Assembly (NCBI GenBank): GCA_036479015.1
Contig: JAZGFB010000048.1
Location: 1-64,000, forward strand
Direction of reading: 5' to 3'
Origin: NVTR01 sp036479015
Lineage (GTDB): Bacteria; Pseudomonadota; Alphaproteobacteria; Rhodobacterales; Rhodobacteraceae
Length of the DNA: 64,000 nucleotides
The notes under the pieces were generated by a model that saw only the letters and a list, made by a program, of their open reading frames with translations, did no database searches and was not told the origin of the DNA. Both the position numbers and the translations under genes were made by a program. The number at the start of each line of letters is the position of its first letter. The stretch's first letter is position 1. Shown piece by piece: positions 8,375-17,116 of this stretch.

Positions 8375-9680
8375 CCGAACACAAACCGGGTCAAGATCAC
8401 CCGTCTTCTTTGTCGTGGGTCTGCTTTTGGCGGTTGGCGCGGCCATCTACTTGGATGGTGCAGCGCAGGTCTTGCAAAGTTCAGGCTCAAACAAGATAAA
8501 CCTTGAAACCCCGCTGGAACTGACGCTTGCCCCCCCAACGGCACTTAGCGAACAAGATATCAAAGATGCCGAAATTGCCTGGCAATATTTTGTCAAGAAT
8601 ACAGAGCCTGAAACCGGGTTTGTAAATGCCGTATCAGGTATACCATCCAGTACGCTTTGGGATCTGGGATCATATTTAATGGCGCTTGTCTCTGCCTATA
8701 GGATTGAGCAAATTTCTGAGCAGGAGTTTGACAGTAGAGTTGAAAATCTACTGAATTCGTTCGCTCGCCTTGAACTGATCGAGGGAAAACTGCCCAACAA
8801 AGTTTATAACACGATCACTCTGACGATGGTTGACTACCAAAACAACTCTATTGAAAATGGTATTGGTTGGTCGGCGTTGGATATATCACGCATGCTGCTG
8901 GCCTTTCGAGTTCTGGAACGCCATGCACCGAAATATGGCGTCCCGATCCGCGATATTATCGGAAAATGGGACCTGTCTGCCATGGCTGTGCAGGGCGAAC
9001 TGATCGGCGCATCGGTTGACGGTGACAGTTTTCAGTATTTGCAAGAAGGGCGCATTGGATATGAACAATATGCCGCGCGATCGGCGGCCATGTGGGGCAT
9101 GGATGTGGCCCACGCATTTTCAGCTAATCGTATTATTGACTGGACCACTATTGAAGGGGTGGATGTTCCGATTGATTTGCGAAACTCTGCGTCGTTTCAA
9201 TCTATTTCCCCGACCCTTAGCGAACCCTATATCTTGCAAGGGTTAGAATATGGGTTTGATAGCGAAAGCCGGCTGTTGGCAGAGCAAGTTTATCTGGCTC
9301 AAGAGGCAAGGTATCTGGCCACCGGTATTGCGACCATGGTTTCAGAGGATCACATAAACCAACCGCCCTATTTTCTATACTCATCGATTTACAGCGACGG
9401 CGAGGCCTGGGCGGTTTTAACGGAAAGTGGTGACGCCTACACTGACAAACGCACCCTAAGCCTAAAGGCGGTTTTTGCCTGGAATGCAATTTTCAACACC
9501 GACTATACCAATACATTGCACCAGGACATTCTTGTCCTGGCCTCGGGTGTAGATGGCTGGCCCGCCGGTATTTATGAAATCGATCAGCAGGTGAATGATG
9601 TGTATACGCTCAACACCAACGCCGTGATCCTGGAATCCCTACAGTACAAATTAAACGGCCCATTATGGCAGATCAATTGA
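8364..9680 (+). CDS. DUF3131-domain protein, membrane-anchored (second copy)
   Basis: This 438-residue paralogue of the product of 2047-3735 has one N-terminal membrane segment (SPVFFVVGLLLAVGAAIYL). Shared DUF3131 blocks include ETGFVNAVSGIPSSTLWDLG, GKLPNKVYNT, SALDISRMLLAFRVL and GRIGYEQYAARSAAMWGM. The gene overlaps the end of the glycosyltransferase gene by 11 bases, so the two proteins are almost certainly co-produced. A periplasmic role acting on or guiding the growing polysaccharide is likely by context. It is about 120 residues shorter than its paralogue, mainly at the N-terminus. Confidence 0.82.
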   Translation: MPNSRTQTGSRSPVFFVVGLLLAVGAAIYLDGAAQVLQSSGSNKINLETPLELTLAPPTALSEQDIKDAEIAWQYFVKNTEPETGFVNAVSGIPSSTLWDLGSYLMALVSAYRIEQISEQEFDSRVENLLNSFARLELIEGKLPNKVYNTITLTMVDYQNNSIENGIGWSALDISRMLLAFRVLERHAPKYGVPIRDIIGKWDLSAMAVQGELIGASVDGDSFQYLQEGRIGYEQYAARSAAMWGMDVAHAFSANRIIDWTTIEGVDVPIDLRNSASFQSISPTLSEPYILQGLEYGFDSESRLLAEQVYLAQEARYLATGIATMVSEDHINQPPYFLYSSIYSDGEAWAVLTESGDAYTDKRTLSLKAVFAWNAIFNTDYTNTLHQDILVLASGVDGWPAGIYEIDQQVNDVYTLNTNAVILESLQYKLNGPLWQIN

Positions 9681-9701
9681 TATGCCCAATACTGTAAATC
9701 G

Positions 9702-9723
9702 CGGCGGGCAAGCTTTGCCGCTG
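9702..9723 (+). promoter_or_regulatory. inverted repeat between polysaccharide operon and nadA
   Basis: The stretch CGGCGGGCAAGCTTTGCCGC forms a stem around GCT with one bulged G. It follows the polysaccharide operon by about 20 bases and precedes nadA by about 80. No T-run follows, so it may be a weak terminator or an operator for nadABC. Undecided. Confidence 0.35.
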
Positions 9724-9804
9724 GATTAAGCGTAGCATTCGTACTATTTGCAAGTCGATGTCCCACCTGAGCAGGGGATAAGTGAATGCATTTGGTGGGA
9801 CGAA

Positions 9805-10836
9805 ATGAAAGCTACCTTGGAAACGCACTATGACCTAACCCCTTCTGAAGAGAAGGTGGCATTGACCCAAGAGTTATATGCAAAGACATCCCGTGTGATA
9901 TCCCCGGCTGAATGGGCGATTTATGCACCTTATGTTCTGGCGATCAATCACCTAAAAAAAGAGCGTAACGCCGTTATTTTAGCCCATAACTACATGACGC
10001 CTGAAATCTATCATGGGGTGGCCGATTTTGTCGGCGACAGCCTGCAACTGGCCATAAAGGCAACTGAAGTTGAAGAAGATGTCATTGTGCAATGTGGTGT
10101 GCACTTCATGGCCGAAACCTCAAAAATTCTAAACCCAGCTAAAACCGTACTGATACCGGATCAGGAAGCTGGGTGTTCTTTGGCAGAATCTATTACAGCA
10201 GAGGGCGTCGCACAGATGCGGGCCAAGTACCCCGGGGCGCCGGTGGTGTCCTATGTAAACACCACAGCCGAGGTGAAAGCCGCGTCCGATATTTGTTGTA
10301 CTTCGGCCAATGCGGTTCAGATCGTTGACGCCATGGACGGTGACACTGTCATCATGACACCTGACCAGTTTTTAGCCCAAAATGTCGCGGCGCTTTCAAA
10401 GAAAAAAGTGGTTTGGTGGGCTGGCAGTTGCATTGTTCATGAATTGTATACCGCTGATGATATGCGGGCCTATCGCGAAAATGACCCTGAACTGAAAATC
10501 ATCGCCCACCCGGAATGCACGCCAGACGTTGTCGCCGAGGCGGATTTCACCGGCTCAACAAGCGGAATTATCAGCTGGCTACATGAACACAAACCCGCCA
10601 AAGCCCTGTTGGTGACAGAATGCTCAATGGCATCAAATATTTCCGATGAATTGCCCGAAGTTGAATTTGCAAAGCCATGTAACCTGTGCCCGTACATGAA
10701 GAAAATTACATTGGAAAAAATCCTGTGGTCACTTCACACTATGGGCCAAGAGGTTACAGTTGACCCAGAGGTTGCCACAAAGGCCCGGCTGGCTGTGGAA
10801 CGTATGATTGACCTTAGCAAAAAACTAAACCTCTAG
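9805..10836 (+). CDS. nadA: quinolinate synthase
   Basis: NadA condenses iminoaspartate with dihydroxyacetone phosphate to quinolinate using a [4Fe-4S] cluster, the second step of NAD synthesis from aspartate. The 343-residue protein carries the AHNYMTPEIYHGVADFVGDS substrate motif, three cysteine regions expected to hold the cluster (VQCGVHFMAET, DICCTSANAV, CNLCPYMKK) and GSTSGI near the end. I chose the ATG at 9805, preceded by GGTGGGA, over an in-frame start at 9748 whose extra residues do not belong to the family. The stop is directly followed by nadB. Confidence 0.95.
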   Translation: MKATLETHYDLTPSEEKVALTQELYAKTSRVISPAEWAIYAPYVLAINHLKKERNAVILAHNYMTPEIYHGVADFVGDSLQLAIKATEVEEDVIVQCGVHFMAETSKILNPAKTVLIPDQEAGCSLAESITAEGVAQMRAKYPGAPVVSYVNTTAEVKAASDICCTSANAVQIVDAMDGDTVIMTPDQFLAQNVAALSKKKVVWWAGSCIVHELYTADDMRAYRENDPELKIIAHPECTPDVVAEADFTGSTSGIISWLHEHKPAKALLVTECSMASNISDELPEVEFAKPCNLCPYMKKITLEKILWSLHTMGQEVTVDPEVATKARLAVERMIDLSKKLNL

Positions 10837-12414
10837 ATGGGCCAACCCATTCACACCGACCGGACAATCATTGTTGGTGCTGGAATGGGTGCGCTCTATG
10901 CGGCCCTTAAACTTGCGCCACTTCCAGTGTTGGTGATTTCACCTGAGCCGCTGGGTGAGGGCGCAAGTTCAGCCTGGGCCCAAGGGGGCATTGCCGCCGC
11001 TATGGGCACCGATGACAGCCCTGAACAACATGCGGCCGATACGATCGCCACAGGTGTTGGGATCGTCAACGAAGACGTCACGCATCTGGTCACCCGTGCG
11101 GCCCATGATTTCATTCATGATCTTTACAAAATGGGCACACCGTTTGACCGGACCCATGATGGCGGTTTTGTTCTTGCCCGCGAAGCCGCCCATAGCCTGG
11201 CACGGGTCGTGCGCGTGCAAGGCGATCAGGCCGGGTTTGAGATTATGAAAGCCCTTATCGCTAAGGTGCGATCCACCGCTTCTATTCAGGTGCTGGATGG
11301 TGTTTTGGCATCCGGACTGGATACATTGGATGGCGCCGTCTGTGGTGTTTGGATCACGACGGCAGATGCTAATGGCTCGCGTCCTATTCTTGTACGCGGG
11401 GCGGCATATTTGCTTGCCGGTGGGGGATCGGGTGGCTTATTTGCGCTCACGACCAATCCACCGCGCATTCGGGGCCAGGTTATTGGTTTTGCGGCACGCG
11501 CCGGGGCGCAAATTGCCGATGCCGAATTTGTGCAATTTCACCCAACCGCCATATATGGAACCGAAGATCCAGCACCTTTGGCAACAGAGGCCCTGCGCGG
11601 CAAGGGGGCGGTTCTAATCAACAACGATGGTCACCGTTTCATGGTTGATATCCACCCCGACGGCGAACTTGCACCGCGTGACATCGTGGCGCGCGCGGTG
11701 TTTGCACAAACCCAAGCAGGCAAAGGCCCGATGCTTGATACCCGTGACGTGCTTGGGGCGGGTATTCTGGATGAATACCCAGCCGTGGCAAAGGCCTGTG
11801 AACGGGCCGGTATTGATCCGGTGGAAGACGCGATACCGATCGCTGCCGCGGCGCATTATCATATGGGTGGCATTGAAACTGACATTGCTGGACGGGCAAG
11901 CCTTGGGAACCTTTGGGTATGCGGTGAGGCCAGTTCAACCGGCCTGCATGGGGCCAACCGACTGGCGTCCAATGGGCTGTTGGAGGCGATTGCATTTGCC
12001 CAGATTTGTGCCGATGGCATTGCCGCTACACTGGGCAAATCGCCAACAGACAATGTGCCATTTGAGATTAATTTCGAACCTGCAAGCAACCAAATGGATC
12101 AAAAACTGGTGCAGGGTTTGCGCAATACAATGACCAAAAATGTGGGCGTTGTCCGCAATGCCCGCAGCCTTAAACAGGCGCTTATTGACATCGCGCATTT
12201 GGAAACAGCCGCTAATGGGCATACAGATTTTTTGAACATGACGGCAACGGCCACGCTTATTGCCGCAGCAGCTTTAGTGCGCCAGGAATCGCGCGGCAGC
12301 CATTACCGCGATGATTTCCCGCAAGCAAACCCGGACTTTGCCCACCGCAGCTTTATGACCCTTGAACAGGCCCTTCACGTTCGCCGCGAAGTGGTTCAGG
12401 AGAACTTGAAATGA
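10837..12414 (+). CDS. nadB: L-aspartate oxidase
   Basis: NadB oxidises L-aspartate to iminoaspartate with FAD, feeding NadA. The 525-residue sequence has the dinucleotide-binding start IIVGAGMGALYAAL, the ASSAWAQGGIAAAMG segment, the succinate dehydrogenase-like active-site region EFVQFHPTAIY, the conserved HYHMGGIETD and the C-terminal ASTGLHGANRLASNGLLEA. The start codon abuts the nadA stop and the end overlaps nadC by four bases, so the three genes form one transcription unit. Confidence 0.95.
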   Translation: MGQPIHTDRTIIVGAGMGALYAALKLAPLPVLVISPEPLGEGASSAWAQGGIAAAMGTDDSPEQHAADTIATGVGIVNEDVTHLVTRAAHDFIHDLYKMGTPFDRTHDGGFVLAREAAHSLARVVRVQGDQAGFEIMKALIAKVRSTASIQVLDGVLASGLDTLDGAVCGVWITTADANGSRPILVRGAAYLLAGGGSGGLFALTTNPPRIRGQVIGFAARAGAQIADAEFVQFHPTAIYGTEDPAPLATEALRGKGAVLINNDGHRFMVDIHPDGELAPRDIVARAVFAQTQAGKGPMLDTRDVLGAGILDEYPAVAKACERAGIDPVEDAIPIAAAAHYHMGGIETDIAGRASLGNLWVCGEASSTGLHGANRLASNGLLEAIAFAQICADGIAATLGKSPTDNVPFEINFEPASNQMDQKLVQGLRNTMTKNVGVVRNARSLKQALIDIAHLETAANGHTDFLNMTATATLIAAAALVRQESRGSHYRDDFPQANPDFAHRSFMTLEQALHVRREVVQENLK

Positions 12415-13262
12415 CCCCATTGAATGCATTGCCGAACCTGTTGCTTGAACCATTAGTGCGCGCCGCACTGCAAGAAGACCTTTTGCCAAATGGTGACATA
12501 ACAACCCGTGCAGTTATCGGTGCTGACACCCGTTATGAGGCACAGATAAATGCACGTGAAAACGGCGTCGTGTCAGGCATGCAACTGGCCCAGATTGCGT
12601 TTCAATTGGTTGACCCAGAGCTGAAAATCACCACCCACATTTGTGATGGACAGATTTGCCGCCCCAAAGATGTGCTGATGACGGTTACAGGTTTGGCAAC
12701 TTCGATCCTGTCGGCGGAACGAGTGGCCCTAAACTTTGCCGGGCGCCTGTGTGGTATCGCCACCCTAACCGCGCAATTCGTGGCCGAAACAAAAGGCACC
12801 GATACCCGCATAACCTGCACCCGCAAAACCACGCCGGGCCTGCGTATGGTTGAAAAGCAGGCGGTTTTGCACGGCGGCGGTTTTAATCACCGGTTTGGAC
12901 TGTCTGATGCCATTTTGATCAAAGACAACCATATCGCAGCGGCCGGCGGCATCCGGCAGGTATTGACCCGCGCCCGTGCAGTTGCGTCGCATATGATGCG
13001 GATCGAAATTGAAGTCGACGACCTGGATCAACTGAAGCAGGTGCTGGACATAGGCGGGGCAGACGTTGTGCTGCTTGATAATATGGACAATGAGACCTTA
13101 ATCAAAGCCGTGAAAATGGTGGATGGGTGCATTCTATGCGAGGCATCAGGAAATATGACGCTGCCGCGTATCGCGGAAGTAGCCGCCACTGGTGTGAACT
13201 ATATTTCATCAGGAGCATTAACCCATTCCGCCAAGACACTGGATCTTGGATTGGATTTTTAA
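12411..13262 (+). CDS. nadC: nicotinate-nucleotide pyrophosphorylase (carboxylating)
   Basis: NadC converts quinolinate and PRPP to nicotinate mononucleotide, CO2 and PPi, completing the de novo branch encoded here. The 283-residue protein shows the family landmarks: ALQEDLLPNGDITT near the N-terminus, TCTRKTTPGLRMVEKQAVLH with the phosphate- and quinolinate-binding Arg/Lys residues, GGGFNHRFGLSDAILIKDNH, and EVDDLDQLKQ followed by DVVLLDNM. ATGA overlap with nadB. No clear terminator is seen after it. Confidence 0.95.
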   Translation: MTPLNALPNLLLEPLVRAALQEDLLPNGDITTRAVIGADTRYEAQINARENGVVSGMQLAQIAFQLVDPELKITTHICDGQICRPKDVLMTVTGLATSILSAERVALNFAGRLCGIATLTAQFVAETKGTDTRITCTRKTTPGLRMVEKQAVLHGGGFNHRFGLSDAILIKDNHIAAAGGIRQVLTRARAVASHMMRIEIEVDDLDQLKQVLDIGGADVVLLDNMDNETLIKAVKMVDGCILCEASGNMTLPRIAEVAATGVNYISSGALTHSAKTLDLGLDF

Positions 13263-13324
13263 TATCCCAAGACACTGATATTTCCCTGGCTATCTATGCC
13301 CATTTTTAAAACGGAGCGGTCCAG

Positions 13325-13945
13325 ATGCACCCAAATCAGGTTTTTCGCGGCGCGTCAGACGCCAAAAATATTGAATTTGCGCGGCACCGTGGTTTCGGCA
13401 CTTTGTCTGTAAACGCCGACCCGTTTCCTTTGCTTTCCCACATACCATTTATTGTCGGCGATGACGGCAATAGCATTGATCTGCATTTGGTTCGCTCAAA
13501 CCCGATTGCCAGAATGTTGAAATCTTCGGAACCTGCCGTCATTTCGGTGATGGGGCCGGACAGCTATATTTCCCCTGATTGGTATGATCAGTTGGATCAG
13601 GTTCCAACTTGGAATTATGTCGCGGTTCATTTCAGGGGCAGCCTGGAATTGTTACCAGATAAAGACCTGGATGGCGTGCTTGATCGCCTATCCCTTAAAT
13701 TTGAATCCCGCCTGCAACCAAAACCAGCTTGGACCAGCGCCAAGATGGATCAAAGCGTCTTGAAAAAACTTGCCCGTGCGATCGTGCCGTTTCGGCTTAC
13801 AATCCAAGATATTCAGGGCACATGGAAACTTGGCCAAAACAAAACCGACACTGCGCGCAGCAATGCAGCACATAAGGTGAAAACAGACGGCATTGGCCAT
13901 GAAATCACAGCCCTGGCAGATCTGATGCAAACACCAGACAAATAG
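13325..13945 (+). CDS. PaiB-family FMN-binding protein
   Basis: A protein of 206 residues with the PaiB-family pattern: MHPNQVFR at the start, GFGTLSV, LLSHIPFIV, ISPDWYDQLDQVPTWNYVAV in the middle and an AIVPFRLTIQDIQGTWKLGQ block. These proteins have a flavin-reductase-like split barrel and bind FMN; the Bacillus namesake affects sporulation and protease genes, but enzymatic activity is as likely here. It lies 62 bases after nadC and may be read through from the nad promoter. No paiA acetyltransferase gene accompanies it. Confidence 0.8.
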   Translation: MHPNQVFRGASDAKNIEFARHRGFGTLSVNADPFPLLSHIPFIVGDDGNSIDLHLVRSNPIARMLKSSEPAVISVMGPDSYISPDWYDQLDQVPTWNYVAVHFRGSLELLPDKDLDGVLDRLSLKFESRLQPKPAWTSAKMDQSVLKKLARAIVPFRLTIQDIQGTWKLGQNKTDTARSNAAHKVKTDGIGHEITALADLMQTPDK

Positions 13946-14004
13946 GGTAAGTGGACAAAACGGCCGTGGCTTCCTACATTTGATTAAGCCACAGGAGGAT
14001 TGTC

Positions 14005-14283
14005 ATGCCATTACCCCTTGCCCCGATAGCGGGCGTAGCCCTGCGTTACGGCGTTGTCGCCATCGCCACTTATGCCGTGACACGCCGTATTGAACGGGGT
14101 TTTCATGACCAGCGTGGCGAAGACGCGATGGACGATATTAACGAAGGCGCAAGCCTGCGCCGCACAAACGGCCAGCTAAATGGAACAACTCGTTTTAAAC
14201 GGACGATTCGACTTGGCGCGCAAGGTCCGGGCATAGAAATTGACGCCACAGCCCTTGGGCGGATCAAGATTCGCAAAATCTAA
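14005..14283 (+). CDS. small conserved-type hypothetical protein
   Basis: A 92-residue protein with a strong ribosome binding site (CAGGAGGATTGTC before the ATG). The first 25 residues are hydrophobic (LPLAPIAGVALRYGVVAIAT) and could be a membrane anchor; the rest is basic and polar. I do not recognise the family. It is convergent with the outer membrane protein gene, 28 bases away. Confidence 0.6.
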   Translation: MPLPLAPIAGVALRYGVVAIATYAVTRRIERGFHDQRGEDAMDDINEGASLRRTNGQLNGTTRFKRTIRLGAQGPGIEIDATALGRIKIRKI

Positions 14284-14311
14284 TCTACCGCAGTGATTCG
14301 CGCTTACGGCC

Positions 14312-14959
14312 CTAAAACCCCAGGCTGACACCAACATTGATACCATTGCTTTGGGTGGGCACCGACAACCCGCCACCATTATTCAGATCAATGCTGTTCA
14401 GCGAATAGCTGCCCTTATATTCCCCAAAAACCGACAGGTTTTTCCCAACCGGATAGCTGGCCCCCGCAATCCATTGCACGGCAGGACCTGTCAGTTGCAG
14501 CTGCGAAACCTGCCCCGACCCAGATCCATATTCCACCTTGGGAATGGCAACACCAACGCCAGCACCAACATAGGGACGAAGCGCCCCGGCATTGCTCCAA
14601 CGGCGGAACGCGTTAACAGTTAACAGATTGACACCATTGGATAAATTTAGGGTATCAACACCATTGGCCGCCAATTGGTTCTGGTTCGCTTGCACTGCAG
14701 AACTGTCAAAATCAAGCCCCCAACCCTGGGCGTCATTCTGCCACCAAGTCACCCGCATACCATATTGAAATTCGGGTGACGCGCTTAGGTTGCTCCAGCC
14801 AGTCAAGAAATTAAGAACCCCTGCACCACCGGGATCATTGCCGATGACGCGTGATTCACCCGTCGACAGGCTTCCACTGTAAAAGCTAAGGTCGGTTTGC
14901 TCTGCGGTAACTGTAGAGACAGCAGCAAACAATGCGAGGGCTGTAAGAATCGCGTGCAT
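14312..14959 (-). CDS. outer membrane beta-barrel protein
   Basis: The 215-residue protein starts with a signal peptide (MHAILTALALFAAVSTVTAE). It has alternating beta-strand sequence with aromatic girdles, for example LRPYVGAGVGVAIPKVEYG and LSVFGEYKGSYSLN, and ends in Phe as outer membrane barrels do. It resembles eight-stranded OmpA/OmpW-type or PagP/PagL-sized barrels; no catalytic motif is evident, so a structural or small-solute role is the most that can be said. The start at 14959 has GAGGAG in front; an upstream ATG at 15001 would bury the signal peptide. Confidence 0.7.
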   Translation of the reverse strand: MHAILTALALFAAVSTVTAEQTDLSFYSGSLSTGESRVIGNDPGGAGVLNFLTGWSNLSASPEFQYGMRVTWWQNDAQGWGLDFDSSAVQANQNQLAANGVDTLNLSNGVNLLTVNAFRRWSNAGALRPYVGAGVGVAIPKVEYGSGSGQVSQLQLTGPAVQWIAGASYPVGKNLSVFGEYKGSYSLNSIDLNNGGGLSVPTQSNGINVGVSLGF

Positions 14960-15217
14960 AAAAGCCGCTCCTCTAGGCATATGTCGTCGCCCCCAAAACA
15001 AGTTACCAGTACCTGCTTAAACATCAAACATTTTCGTTAATGGGCCATTATTGGCAATATACTGCCGCTTGGCGCGACATTTGGCCCGCACAACTAAGGG
15101 AATGCCCGCTGGACGGGGACGGGTAGCATTGTTAAAAGCCGGAAATAAGCGCTGCCTATCGCTGCAGCCTGTATAGATTTAGGCCGATTCTGATTGGCCA
15201 ATAATGGAGAGACGCCA
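14960..15217. other. divergent intergenic region upstream of petABC
   Basis: These 258 bases separate the leftward barrel gene from petA and should hold promoters for both. I see no clear -35/-10 pair and no tRNA. A GGAGAG sequence at 15205-15210 is the ribosome binding site for petA. Confidence 0.4.
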
Positions 15218-15781
15218 GTGTCCCACTCAGACGAACACGAAGGTACCCGCCGCGATTTCCTGTACTACGCCACGGCGGGTGCAGGTGCTGTCGCCACCGG
15301 GGCCGCGGTTTGGCCTTTGGTAAACCAGATGAACCCCTCGGCTGACGTGAAGGCCCTATCCTCAATTCCGGTAGATATTTCCGGTATAGAGCCAGGTACG
15401 CAATTGACGGTAAAGTGGCTCGGAAAACCTGTTTTTGTACGCCGCCGTACCGACGCAGAAATTAGCGCTGCCCGGGCTGTTGATCTGGCTGACTTGCCCG
15501 ATGGTTCTGCCCGCAACGCCAATGGCGAAGATCAGGCCGATGCGTCAGACACGAACCGCACAATGGATGAAGCCGGCGAATGGTTGGTGATGATGGGCGT
15601 TTGCACCCATTTGGGTTGTGTGCCGATCGGTGGTGAATCCGGCGACTTCGGCGGCTGGTTTTGCCCCTGCCATGGGTCGCACTATGATACATCTGGCCGC
15701 ATTCGCAAAGGCCCGGCACCAGAAAACCTGCCTGTGCCCGTCGCCCGCTTTGACGGCGCTGACACTTTGATTTTAGGATAG
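15218..15781 (+). CDS. petA: cytochrome bc1 complex Rieske iron-sulfur subunit
   Basis: The Rieske protein takes an electron from ubiquinol and passes it to cytochrome c1. The start is GTG at 15218, seven bases after GGAGAG, giving MSHSDEHEGTRRDFLYYATA. The twin-arginine TRRDFL plus hydrophobic stretch is the Tat signal and membrane anchor. The cluster ligands are in CTHLGCVP and CPCHGSHYD near residues 130 and 155. At 187 residues it matches Rhodobacter-type proteins. A TTG eight codons upstream is in frame but has no ribosome binding site. petB follows after 10 bases. Confidence 0.95.
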   Translation: MSHSDEHEGTRRDFLYYATAGAGAVATGAAVWPLVNQMNPSADVKALSSIPVDISGIEPGTQLTVKWLGKPVFVRRRTDAEISAARAVDLADLPDGSARNANGEDQADASDTNRTMDEAGEWLVMMGVCTHLGCVPIGGESGDFGGWFCPCHGSHYDTSGRIRKGPAPENLPVPVARFDGADTLILG

Positions 15782-15791
15782 GGAACGCAGC

Positions 15792-17114
15792 ATGTCCGGA
15801 ATTCCACACGACAAATACGAACCTAAAACGGGTTTTGAAAAATGGCTGCATGAGCGGCTGCCAATTGTGGGCCTGATACATGGCACATTGACAATCCCAA
15901 CCCCGAAAAACCTGAACTGGTGGTGGATCTGGGGCATTGTACTGGCGTTTTGCCTGGTACTGCAAATTGTTACCGGCATTGTGCTGGCTATGCACTATAC
16001 CCCCCATGTCGACTTGGCGTTCGCATCGATCGAACACATCATGCGTGACGTGAATGGCGGCGCGGTTTTGCGCTACGTGCATATGAACGGTGCAGCGCTG
16101 TTCTTCTTTGCGGTCTACATCCATATATTCCGCGGCTTGTTTTACGGCAGCTACAAATCCCCAAGAGAAGTCACCTGGATTGTCGGCATGCTGATTTATC
16201 TGGCAATGATGGCCACGGGTTTCCTTGGGTACGTCTTGCCTTGGGGGCAAATGTCGTTCTGGGGTGCAACCGTGATCACCGGGTTGTTTGGTGCCATCCC
16301 GTTTGTTGGCGATGCCTTGCAAACCTGGCTGCTTGGCGGGCCTGCTGTCGACAACGCCACATTGAACCGGTTCTTCTCATTGCACTATCTGTTGCCCTTT
16401 ATCATCGCAGCCTTGGTTATCGTCCATATCTGGGCGTTCCATACCACGGGTAACAACAACCCCACCGGTGTTGATGTGCGCACCAAATCCAAAGCCGAGG
16501 TTAAGAAAGACACGCTGCCGTTCTGGCCCTATTTTGTGATCAAAGACCTGTTCGCACTGTGCGTCATACTGGTGCTGTTCTTTGCAGTAGTCGGCTTTAT
16601 GCCCAACTATCTTGGCCACCCGGATAACTACATAGAAGCAAACCCACTGGTCACCCCGGCACATATTGTCCCAGAATGGTACTACCTGCCATTTTACGCG
16701 ATATTGCGCGCCTTTACCGCCGATGTCTGGGCCGTGCAGCTGGTCAGCTTTCTGACAGCTGGTATCATCGACGCCAAGGTGTTTGGCGTGTTCGCAATGT
16801 TCGGGTCGATCTTTGTCATGGCGCTTGCCCCATGGCTTGATACGTCAACGGTCCGCTCGGGCACTTACCGGCCCATGTTCCGCTGGTGGTTCTATCTGCT
16901 GGTCATCGACTTCATTGTTCTGATGTGGTGCGGTGCACAGCCAGCCGAGGGTATATATGGTACCATCGCGCTGATCGGGTCGGCCTATTGGTTTGGGTAT
17001 TTCCTGATCGTCCTGCCGCTGTTGGGCGTGTTTGAAAAACCACTGACACCGCCGGACACAATCGAAGATGACTTTAACAATCACTATCCGTCTGCAAAGA
17101 CACCAGCAGAGTGA
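15792..17114 (+). CDS. petB: cytochrome b of the bc1 complex
   Basis: This 440-residue membrane protein binds the two b-type hemes and forms both quinone sites. It shows the heme-ligand region VLRYVHMNGAALFFFAVYIH, the Qo segments YVLPWGQMSFWGATVITGLF and PEWYYLPFYAILRA, the second histidine pair region FFSLHYLLPF plus VIVHIWAFH, and eight transmembrane helices. The ef-loop PEWY motif is intact. It has a Rhodobacter-like C-terminal extension ending in PPDTIEDDF. It is followed at once by petC. Confidence 0.97.
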   Translation: MSGIPHDKYEPKTGFEKWLHERLPIVGLIHGTLTIPTPKNLNWWWIWGIVLAFCLVLQIVTGIVLAMHYTPHVDLAFASIEHIMRDVNGGAVLRYVHMNGAALFFFAVYIHIFRGLFYGSYKSPREVTWIVGMLIYLAMMATGFLGYVLPWGQMSFWGATVITGLFGAIPFVGDALQTWLLGGPAVDNATLNRFFSLHYLLPFIIAALVIVHIWAFHTTGNNNPTGVDVRTKSKAEVKKDTLPFWPYFVIKDLFALCVILVLFFAVVGFMPNYLGHPDNYIEANPLVTPAHIVPEWYYLPFYAILRAFTADVWAVQLVSFLTAGIIDAKVFGVFAMFGSIFVMALAPWLDTSTVRSGTYRPMFRWWFYLLVIDFIVLMWCGAQPAEGIYGTIALIGSAYWFGYFLIVLPLLGVFEKPLTPPDTIEDDFNNHYPSAKTPAE

Positions 17115-17116
17115 GA

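Noticed and set aside
15194..15217. Eight-codon N-terminal extension of petA from a TTG
   Set aside because: The GTG at 15218 has GGAGAG at good spacing and gives the usual Rieske length.
15462..16322. 286-codon open frame on the minus strand
   Set aside because: It lies wholly across petA and petB, which have unmistakable family motifs; the translation is Cys/His/Arg-rich shadow sequence.
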